5,678 bases of DNA, from assembly GCA_946479825.1 (NCBI GenBank), contig CAMLHU010000153.1, positions 1 to 5,678 on the forward strand, read 5' to 3'. This DNA comes from an uncultured Gemmatimonadota bacterium. GTDB lineage: Bacteria > Gemmatimonadota > Gemmatimonadetes > Gemmatimonadales > GWC2-71-9. Within the stretch, counting starts at the first letter, position 1; every line of letters begins with the position of its first letter. Under the pieces are notes generated by a model, which made no database searches, was not told where the DNA came from, and worked only from the letters and a program-made list of their open reading frames with translations. The translations under genes were made by a program, and so were the position numbers. Below, in pieces: positions 1 to 5,678 of the stretch.

Positions 1-2786
1 GCGGCGTGGTCCATCGCGACATCAAGCCCGACAACGTGCTGCTCTCCGGCGGCACGGCGGTCGTCACCGACTTCGGCATCGCCAAGGCCCTCACCGCCTC
101 GCGCGGCACCGACGAGCGGGTGACGCTCACCCAGCTCGGCACCGCCATCGGCACCCCGGCGTATATGGCCCCGGAACAGGTGGCCGGCGACCCGAACCTC
201 GACCACCGGGTGGATCTCTACTCGCTCGGCTGCCTGGCGCAGGAGCTCATCACCGGCCGCGCGCCGTTCACCGAGCGCACCCCGCAGAAGATCCTCGCCG
301 CCCACCTGAGCGAGGCCCCGGAACCGGTCACGACCCAGCGCCCCGACTGCCCGCCGGCGTTGGCCGACCTCGTCACCCGGCTGCTCCGCAAGGACCCGGC
401 CGACCGGATCCAGACCGCGGTCGAGGTGCTGCACGACCTCGACGCCGTCGGCACGCCGTCCGGCCAGGCCGCCGCGCTCACCGCGCCCGGGATGCTCCCC
501 AAGGCGCTCGGCCTCTACGCCGTGGCGCTCGGCGCCGCCACGATCCTCGCCAAGGCCGCGGTCGTCGGCATCGGCCTCCCCGACTGGGTGGTCCCCGGCA
601 CGATCGGCGTGATGCTGCTCGGCCTCCCGGCGCTGCTCTTCACCGCCTACGTCAAGCGGGTGGCGCGGAAGGTCGTCGCGGCCACGCCGACGTGCACCCC
701 CGGCGGCACCACCCTGCCCCAGGTGCCGCACGGCACCATCGCCACCCTGGCGCTCAAGGCCCACCCGCACGTCTCGTGGCGCCGGACCGCGCGCGGCGGC
801 GTGTACGCGATGGGCGGGTTCGTGGTGGTCGTCACCGGCTTCATGACGCTGCGCTCCCTCGGCATCGGGCCGTGGGGCTCGCTCCTCGCCAACGGCAAGC
901 TGGCGCAGAACGCGCGGGTCGTGGTGGCGAGCTTCACCGCCGCGCCGGAGGATTCGTCGCTCGCGCCGATCGTGGGCGAGGCGGTGCGGGCCGCGCTCTC
1001 GCAGTCTACCGCCATCCGGGTGCTCGACCCCGCCCAGGTGGCGCCGATCCTCCAGCAGATGCGCCGGAGCCCGCAGACGCCCCTCGACCCGAGCATCGCC
1101 CGCGAAGTGGCCACCCGCGCCGGCGCGGCGGCGGTGGTGGGCGGCCGGCTTGCGCGGGTCGGCACCGGCTACGCCGTGAGCGTCGAGCTGACGAGCAGCG
1201 CCGACGGCGCCTCGCTGGCCTCGTACCAGGGCACCGCCGACGGGCCCAAGGAACTCCTCGCCGTGGTGGACGGGCTCGCCAAGAAGCTCCGCGCCCGCAT
1301 CGGCGAGTCGCTCCGCCAGGTGCAGAACGCCGTGCCGCTCCAGCAGGCCACCACCAGTTCGCTCGAGGCGCTCCGGCTCTACAGCGAGGCGGCCGAGGCC
1401 AACGACGTGGACCAGGACTTTGCGCGCTCGGTCCAGCTTTCGCGACAGGCGCTCGCCATCGACTCGACCTTCGCGCTCGCGTGGCGCAAGCTCGCGGTGG
1501 CCCTCAAGAACAGCAGCGCGAGCACCAGCGCCGTGGATTCCGCGCTCGACCGCGCGATGCGCTACGCCGACAAGCTCCCTGACCGGGAGAAGTACCTGGT
1601 GCGGGGCTTCTACTACGAGCAGCACCACGCCAACGCCGACCTGGACAAGGCGATGGCGGCGTACCAGGCCGCCCTGGCGATCGACAGCACCAACACCATC
1701 GCCACCAACGAGCTGATGCGGCTCTACGGCGCCCGCGGACAGAACGACAGCGCCCTCGCCTACGCCCGGCGCCAGGTCCGGATCGAACCGACCGCCCGGA
1801 ACGCGGGCGTGTTCGCCGCCAACCTCGTCGTCACGGGGCACCTGGACTCGGCGACGGCCGTCATGGACTCGCTCCTGCGCGCCCGCCCCGACGCGGCCGC
1901 GAACCCGCAGGTCGCCAATTCCCAGTTCCTCATCGCACTCTCGCACGACCGCCTGGACAGCGCCGCGGCGATCGCCACCGCGCTCTCCCGCTCCCCTCAA
2001 TCCAACACGCAGGTCGGCGCACTCGACGCCCTGGGCCGGCTCTCGGCCATCCGCGGCCAGCTTGAGCGCACCGTGACCCTGGGCCAGCAGATCAACCGGA
2101 TCCTGCGCCAGACCGGGGCGGTCCCCTACCCGGACGGCTTGGACGAGGCCGACGCCGACATCCGCTTCCGCGGCCGCCCGGCCGACGGCGTGCGGCTGCT
2201 CGACGGCATCGTCGCGGGGCCGGCCTGGGCCGCGCTCCGCCCCGCCGACCGCGCCTACATCCCGGTGGCGATCCTGTACGCCCGGGCCGGCCGGCCCGAT
2301 CGCGCCCGCCAGATGCTGGCGCGCTACGAGCAGGACGACCCGGGCGGCTTCCGCGCCAAGCCGACCCAGCCCGACCTGGCCACGGTCCGGGGCGAGATCG
2401 CCCTGGCCGAAGGGAAGCCCCAGGACGCGCTCGCGGAGTTCCGGACCGAGAACCCGCTCAACGGCACCGGCGCCGTACGGTGCGACGGCTGCATGGCCTT
2501 CGACCTGGCCCGGGCCTATGACGCCGCCGGCCAGCCCGACTCCGCCCTCGCGGAGTACCAGCGCTACCTGGCCCTCCCGCTCGGCATCCGGCGTGACCAC
2601 GAAGACCTGGCCGCGGTCCGCAAGCGCTTGGGCGAGCTCTACGAACTCAAGGGCGACCGGAAGGCCGCCATCGCCCAGTACGCCGCCTTCGTGGACCAGT
2701 GGAGCCATGCCGACGCCGACCTGCAGCCGGCGGTGAACGAGGTGAGGAAGCGGCTCGGCGAACTCCGGAGCCGCGAAGGGAACTAA
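1..2786 (+). CDS. Transmembrane serine/threonine protein kinase with TolB-like and TPR sensor region (5' partial)
   Basis: A membrane receptor-type kinase that should phosphorylate Ser/Thr on cytoplasmic proteins. The reading frame is open through the left edge (first full codon at 3), so the ATP-binding N-lobe is outside the window and the GTG at 6 is not a real start. Numbering from that GTG: catalytic HRDIKPDN at 3-10, DFG at 22-24, GTPAYMAPEQ near 50-58, VDLYSLG after it, kinase domain ending near 150. Hydrophobic segments follow at about 168-190, 195-216 and 264-282; three crossings would place the rest outside the cytoplasm. Residues about 302-440 (NARVVVASF onward) resemble the TolB-like domain that precedes TPRs in many bacterial signalling proteins. 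Residues about 450-926 are TPR-like helices, for example ALAIDSTFALAWRKLA and the pair around PDSALAEYQRYL. A CxxC pair sits at 826/829. The TAA stop overlaps the opposing hydrolase stop by 4 bp. Kinase assignment is firm; topology and ligand are inferred. Confidence 0.93.
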   Translation, partial: GVVHRDIKPDNVLLSGGTAVVTDFGIAKALTASRGTDERVTLTQLGTAIGTPAYMAPEQVAGDPNLDHRVDLYSLGCLAQELITGRAPFTERTPQKILAAHLSEAPEPVTTQRPDCPPALADLVTRLLRKDPADRIQTAVEVLHDLDAVGTPSGQAAALTAPGMLPKALGLYAVALGAATILAKAAVVGIGLPDWVVPGTIGVMLLGLPALLFTAYVKRVARKVVAATPTCTPGGTTLPQVPHGTIATLALKAHPHVSWRRTARGGVYAMGGFVVVVTGFMTLRSLGIGPWGSLLANGKLAQNARVVVASFTAAPEDSSLAPIVGEAVRAALSQSTAIRVLDPAQVAPILQQMRRSPQTPLDPSIAREVATRAGAAAVVGGRLARVGTGYAVSVELTSSADGASLASYQGTADGPKELLAVVDGLAKKLRARIGESLRQVQNAVPLQQATTSSLEALRLYSEAAEANDVDQDFARSVQLSRQALAIDSTFALAWRKLAVALKNSSASTSAVDSALDRAMRYADKLPDREKYLVRGFYYEQHHANADLDKAMAAYQAALAIDSTNTIATNELMRLYGARGQNDSALAYARRQVRIEPTARNAGVFAANLVVTGHLDSATAVMDSLLRARPDAAANPQVANSQFLIALSHDRLDSAAAIATALSRSPQSNTQVGALDALGRLSAIRGQLERTVTLGQQINRILRQTGAVPYPDGLDEADADIRFRGRPADGVRLLDGIVAGPAWAALRPADRAYIPVAILYARAGRPDRARQMLARYEQDDPGGFRAKPTQPDLATVRGEIALAEGKPQDALAEFRTENPLNGTGAVRCDGCMAFDLARAYDAAGQPDSALAEYQRYLALPLGIRRDHEDLAAVRKRLGELYELKGDRKAAIAQYAAFVDQWSHADADLQPAVNEVRKRLGELRSREGN

Positions 2787-4882
2787 CGGGCCGCCCGGAC
2801 GCGGTCATACCGCGCGGCCCACCGCACCACCCCGCCCGCCGCACTCTCCAGCCGCACGACCCGCATCGCACCCACGCGCCGAGCGCCGACCACCCGCACA
2901 TCAGCGGCGTCGAATCCGGCGAAGCGGTACCCCGCCGGCTCCGACAGGTAGATGTCGTACGGGTCTCCCGCCACCAGCTCGCTTTCGCCGCGCAACGTGC
3001 CGTCCGCCCACGCCACGTCCCGGAGGTCGGGGCCGCCGCAGGTCACGTGACGGCCGGTGGCCAGGAGCTGCGGGTGGTCCACCCGCCGCCGAAGGCACAC
3101 CACCTGCACCTCGAACCGCGGGTCGATCGGCCCGCCCCGCAGCGTGTCGCGGACCACGCCCAGCGACTTCCGCCCCCAGAAGTCGAAGGCGAGGTAGTCG
3201 ACCCCCGGCGCGAGGCCGAGCTCGGCGAGCGGGATCGCCGCGGGATCGTCGTGCGTGCGCGCCAACACCGTCCACTGCTCGAACGGGCGCGCGATGTCGA
3301 GCTGGTAGAGCCCCACCACCTCACGCTGGTCGGCGTCGAACGGGCGCGGTCCCGAGCCGCTCAGCTGGGTGGCCGCCTGACCGATGAGCGACGAGCGCGA
3401 CGGGTCCACGTCGTAGAGCTGCCCGGGATGGGTCAGGAGCACCGGCGCCGTCCGCCGGGCCGCTTCCACCCGGTCGGTGCGGTACACCTCAGGCCGGTCG
3501 GTGAGCATCAGCACCGAACCGGTGAGCGAGGTGACCGTGGCGGCCCGGTAGCCGTCGGCGCGATGGAGCTCGATGTGGTCGGGGTCGTTGCGCCAGACGA
3601 CGTTGTTGAACGAGTTGTACTCCGCGAACGACCCGTAGCCGAAGCCGTCGTCGCCCACCCGCACCGCGTCCACCAGGCCGATGAGCTCCGGTCGGATGCC
3701 CCAGCACGCCAGCAGGTAGGCGTCCGGGCCGATCGCCGCGCGCACCCGCGCCACGACGCTCCGGTACACCTGCTCGCGATCGAGGCCCTTCGCCGCGAAG
3801 TACGCCGAGTGGCTGTTGTACCCCTCGTAGCGGAGGTGCCGGAGCGCGTCGAGCTTGAAGTAGTCCCACCCCATCGCCCGGAGTGAGCGGTAGACAGGCG
3901 TGACCAGCGTGTCCATCGCGGCGGTCGAGCTCCCGTCCATCACGTAGCCGATCCAGTTCCCCTCTGCCGGGCGGCCGTCGGGCCCGGGCACGAACCAGCC
4001 GGGGTGCGCCGCGGCCGCTGCGCTGTCGGCGAAGCTCACGTTGGTCCAGATGGCGGGCTCGAGCCCGCGGCCGCGGATGTAGCGCGCCAGCGAGTCGAGC
4101 CCGCCCGGGAACTTGGCGTTGGGACGGAGCCAGTGGTCGGGGAGGCCGATGGGAAGCTGCTCATACCCGTCGTCGATCTGGAGGTAGCGATACCCGAACG
4201 GACGGAGCGCCTGGCCCATCACGTCGGCGACGGCGTGGATGTCGGCCTCGGACACCCGGTCGAAGTACGCATACCACGACGACCACCCCGCGACCGACCC
4301 CTGCCAGGGCCGGTACTCCCAGGGCCGGAACTCCGCGAGCCCCCGGTGCCGCTGGTAGAACCTCGGCCGGAACCGGAGCGCCACCTCGCCCCCCGTCGCC
4401 GTCAGGCGATAGGTGACCCCGCTGTCGCCGGCGGCCGTCGGGAGCAGTTCCGCGCGCGCCGGCGCGTCCACCGAGAGCACCCAGTCCCACCGCCGGTCGT
4501 AGAAGGCCCGGTTTAGCCGATCGGCCACCGCGCCCACCGCGTGGCGCACCACCGGCAAGGCGTCGTGATGCGGCTCCGCCTCCGCCGCGAACGCCTCGGC
4601 GGAACCGTGAACGACGCCGGTGATGGTGACCCGGCCATCCCCCGCCGCCGTCCACTTGAGGACCTGGGTCACCCGGCCGTCGGTCGTGTCGGTGCGCTCG
4701 CGGAAGTCCGCCGGACCGCCGGTCACCGTGCCGGCGAAGAGGACCGCGCCGCGGTAGCGCAGCACGAGCACAGAGTCGCGCGCCTCGACCGCGGCGGGTG
4801 CGTCCGGCGGCGGCACGACGCCCTGGGCCGCGGCGGAGGTGGACAGGAAGGCTGCGACGATGGCAAGGAGTGCGGGTCTCAT
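2783..4882 (-). CDS. Secreted glycoside hydrolase, clan GH-D (GH27/GH36 alpha-galactosidase-like, melibiase)
   Basis: Complete, 699 residues. Predicted to cleave alpha-galactosides (or alpha-N-acetylgalactosaminides) outside the cytoplasm with retention of configuration. Residues 1-19 form a signal peptide (Arg2, hydrophobic core, then SAAA before Gln20), which fixes the ATG at 4882. An N-terminal beta-rich domain (about 22-190) carries RRWDWVLSVD (W132). The TIM barrel starts near 195 with GWSSWYAYFD (199-208), then LQIDDGYEQ with Asp237/Asp238, a substrate-binding pair in this clan. WDYFKLD gives the likely nucleophile Asp345, and VRVGDD the likely acid/base (Asp412, or Asp411). VWRNDPDHIEL (W430) and LTGSVLMLTDRPEVY follow. 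A C-terminal beta domain (about 550-699) includes YLAFDFWGRKSLG. The frame stays open 249 codons upstream of the ATG, but that part is antisense to the neighbouring kinase. There is no Shine-Dalgarno. The gene is convergent with kinase 1 (4-bp overlap) and divergent from kinase 2. The clan is well supported; the family and substrate are not settled. Confidence 0.87.
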   Translation of the reverse strand: MRPALLAIVAAFLSTSAAAQGVVPPPDAPAAVEARDSVLVLRYRGAVLFAGTVTGGPADFRERTDTTDGRVTQVLKWTAAGDGRVTITGVVHGSAEAFAAEAEPHHDALPVVRHAVGAVADRLNRAFYDRRWDWVLSVDAPARAELLPTAAGDSGVTYRLTATGGEVALRFRPRFYQRHRGLAEFRPWEYRPWQGSVAGWSSWYAYFDRVSEADIHAVADVMGQALRPFGYRYLQIDDGYEQLPIGLPDHWLRPNAKFPGGLDSLARYIRGRGLEPAIWTNVSFADSAAAAAHPGWFVPGPDGRPAEGNWIGYVMDGSSTAAMDTLVTPVYRSLRAMGWDYFKLDALRHLRYEGYNSHSAYFAAKGLDREQVYRSVVARVRAAIGPDAYLLACWGIRPELIGLVDAVRVGDDGFGYGSFAEYNSFNNVVWRNDPDHIELHRADGYRAATVTSLTGSVLMLTDRPEVYRTDRVEAARRTAPVLLTHPGQLYDVDPSRSSLIGQAATQLSGSGPRPFDADQREVVGLYQLDIARPFEQWTVLARTHDDPAAIPLAELGLAPGVDYLAFDFWGRKSLGVVRDTLRGGPIDPRFEVQVVCLRRRVDHPQLLATGRHVTCGGPDLRDVAWADGTLRGESELVAGDPYDIYLSEPAGYRFAGFDAADVRVVGARRVGAMRVVRLESAAGGVVRWAARYDRVRAAR
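2788..2820. terminator. Compound hairpin at the convergent gene ends, possible transcription terminator
   Basis: Starting one base after the kinase TAA, GGGCCGC (2788-2794) pairs perfectly with GCGGCCC (2814-2820). Inside it GCGGT (2801-2805) pairs with ACCGC (2809-2813) around a CAT loop. The inner and outer 3' arms are contiguous, and the 5' side has a 6-nt bulge (2795-2800), giving a 12-bp G+C-rich stem. No T-run follows on the plus strand; on the minus strand GTTAGTT follows, a weak T-rich stretch. The same bases encode the last residues of the hydrolase, so the symmetry may be partly coding coincidence in G+C-rich DNA. Its place right at two converging stops favours a role in ending transcription, but this is inference. 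Confidence 0.4.
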
Positions 4883-4889
4883 GGGGGGT

Positions 4890-4918
4890 AGGTTGGGCGA
4901 CCCCCGCCCGGATGGCAA
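4890..4918 (-). promoter_or_regulatory. Candidate promoter of the glycoside hydrolase (leaderless geometry)
   Basis: Read on the minus strand, TTGCCA (4918-4913) matches the -35 consensus TTGACA at five of six bases. After 17 nt comes CAACCT (4895-4890), which keeps the A2 and T6 of a -10 box. Seven bases (A plus six C) then separate it from the ATG at 4882, so transcription would begin at or next to the start codon. The bases before the ATG are C-rich with no Shine-Dalgarno, which agrees with a leaderless mRNA. The -10 match is weak, so this is a candidate only. Confidence 0.4.
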
Positions 4919-4965
4919 GCGGACCGCCCGGAGATCCCGCCCTCGCGGAACCGGCCGGCGGGCCG

Positions 4966-4971
4966 CATCTT
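4966..4971 (+). promoter_or_regulatory. Candidate -10 element of the second kinase (leaderless geometry)
   Basis: CATCTT lies 7 nt before the GTG at 4979, the same spacing and the same CAnnnT pattern as in front of the divergent hydrolase gene. It is part of the only A/T-rich patch near the start. I see no convincing -35: at a 17-nt spacer the bases are TCGCGG (4943-4948). There is no purine-rich Shine-Dalgarno before the GTG. The rest of the 96-bp gap (4883-4978) holds only G+C-rich sequence, including CCGGCCGG at 4951-4958, with no operator that I can recognise. Confidence 0.3.
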
Positions 4972-4978
4972 TCCGGGC

Positions 4979-5678
4979 GTGACCCCTCCCCTCGAGCGTC
5001 TCGCCGCCGCCCTGTCCGACCGCTACCGCCTCGAACGCGAACTCGGCGCGGGCGGCATGGCCACCGTGTACCTGGCCCACGACCTCAAGCACGATCGCAA
5101 GGTCGCCCTCAAGGTCCTGCGCCCCGAGCTCGCCGCCGTCATCGGCGCCGAGCGGTTCGTGGTGGAGATCCGGACCACCGCGGCGCTGCAGCACCCGCAC
5201 ATCCTGCCGCTGTTCGACAGCGGCACCGCGGACGGCTTCCTCTTCTACGTGATGCCGTACATCGAAGGCGAGACGCTCCGCGACAAGCTCAACCGCGAGA
5301 CCCAGCTCGCCATCGACGATGCGGTGCGGATCACCACCGAGGTCGCCGACGCGCTCGACTACGCCCACCGCCACGGCGTGATCCACCGCGACATCAAGCC
5401 CGAGAACATCCTGCTCCACGACGGCCGGCCGGTCGTGGCCGACTTCGGGATCGCGCTGGCGCTCTCGGCCGCCGCCGGCGGCCGGATGACCGAGACGGGG
5501 ATGTCGCTCGGCACGCCGCACTATATGAGCCCCGAGCAGGCCACGGCCGAGAAGGAGCTCACCGGGCGGAGCGACATCTACTCCCTCGGCAGCGTGCTCT
5601 ACGAGATGCTGACCGGCCAGCCCCCGCACCTGGGCGGCTCGGCGCAGCAGATCATCATGAAGATCATCGCCGAGCCGG
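4979..5678 (+). CDS. PknB-type serine/threonine protein kinase (3' partial)
   Basis: A bacterial Hanks-type kinase; 233 full codons are present before the right edge. Numbering from the GTG: a short leader (VTPPLERLAAALSDRY), glycine loop GAGGMATV (23-30), ATP-anchoring Lys45 in VALKVL, helix-C Glu63 in FVVEI, catalytic HRDIKPEN (136-143), DFG (155-157), GTPHYMSPEQ (Ser184-Pro-Glu in place of the usual APE), and SDIYSLGSVLYEMLTGQPP. All residues needed for catalysis are there. The GTG is chosen because it leaves the normal short leader before the glycine loop; the only nearby ATG (5057-5059) is inside that loop, and the frame meets TAG at 4889-4891 upstream. Whatever follows the kinase domain (membrane segment, TolB-like, TPR or other sensor) is outside the window. 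It is divergent from the hydrolase gene with a 96-bp gap. It differs clearly from kinase 1 in the activation segment, so it is a paralogue and not a recent duplicate. Confidence 0.95.
   Translation, partial: MTPPLERLAAALSDRYRLERELGAGGMATVYLAHDLKHDRKVALKVLRPELAAVIGAERFVVEIRTTAALQHPHILPLFDSGTADGFLFYVMPYIEGETLRDKLNRETQLAIDDAVRITTEVADALDYAHRHGVIHRDIKPENILLHDGRPVVADFGIALALSAAAGGRMTETGMSLGTPHYMSPEQATAEKELTGRSDIYSLGSVLYEMLTGQPPHLGGSAQQIIMKIIAEP

Noticed and set aside
15..31. 17-nt exact match to 5387-5403, seen first as a possible direct repeat bracketing the hydrolase.
   Set aside because: It encodes the conserved RDIKP catalytic loop in both kinases, and flanking identity drops at once; shared function and codon bias explain it, not a duplication or mobile element boundary.
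692..1582. Plus-strand open frame of 296 codons inside kinase 1.
   Set aside because: Arg/Ala/Gly/Pro-rich out-of-frame translation with no domain; the overlapping kinase frame explains the sequence.
2608..2778. RKRLGEL occurs twice near the end of kinase 1, suggesting a recent internal duplication.
   Set aside because: The DNA of the two copies differs at synonymous positions and the flanks do not align; it fits helical repeat architecture.
2699..3886. Plus-strand open frame of 395 codons opposite the hydrolase.
   Set aside because: It is rich in Arg, His, Pro and Val with no recognisable motif, and lies antisense to conserved catalytic motifs; it is a codon-phase shadow.
4951..4958. CCGGCCGG palindrome in the intergenic gap as an operator.
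   Set aside because: Short G+C palindromes of this kind are expected often at this base composition, and no second copy or known operator pattern supports it.
4883..5629. Minus-strand frame open for 249 codons upstream of the hydrolase ATG, which would give a 948-residue protein.
   Set aside because: The extension is antisense to clear kinase sequence, has low-complexity composition typical of G+C-rich mirror frames, and would put an ideal signal peptide in the middle of the protein.

Overview
The window (about 70% G+C, dense coding, essentially one gap) looks like chromosomal DNA from a member of the Gemmatimonadota or a close relative. That guess rests on recalled family style: PknB-type kinases opening with an 'LERL..ALxDRYxLERELGxGGMATVYLAxDL' type N-terminus, a kinase-TM-TolB-like-TPR receptor ending in an 'FV..W..AD.DLQP.V...RKRL' tail, and starts with no Shine-Dalgarno. 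No database search was possible, so the taxon is an inference.

Layout: (1) 1-2786, plus strand: the 3' part of a transmembrane serine/threonine kinase. The window edge removes its N-lobe. After the catalytic C-lobe come three hydrophobic segments and a sensor of about 640 residues (TolB-like, then TPR) predicted to lie outside the cytoplasm. (2) 2783-4882, minus strand: a complete secreted glycoside hydrolase of the clan GH-D (GH27/GH36, melibiase) type, 699 residues with a signal peptide. Its stop codon overlaps the kinase stop by four bases (CTAA). A compound hairpin lies at 2788-2820, right beside the stops. (3) 4883-4978: a 96-bp divergent intergenic region. Both flanking starts lack a Shine-Dalgarno, and both have a CAnnnT hexamer exactly 7 nt before the start codon, suggesting leaderless transcripts. 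(4) 4979-5678, plus strand: the 5' part of a second PknB-type kinase starting at GTG, running off the right edge.

Working together: the genes form a convergent pair (kinase 1 / hydrolase) and a divergent pair (hydrolase / kinase 2), so they are not one operon. A secreted alpha-galactosidase-like enzyme between two signalling kinases could mean sugar-linked signalling, but kinases of this type are numerous in such genomes and chance adjacency is equally possible. I found no mobile element, CRISPR array, RNA gene or clearly novel system. The points most worth checking are the overlapping convergent ends with their hairpin, the matched leaderless promoters, the CxxC pair in the sensor domain, and the hydrolase's unresolved substrate.
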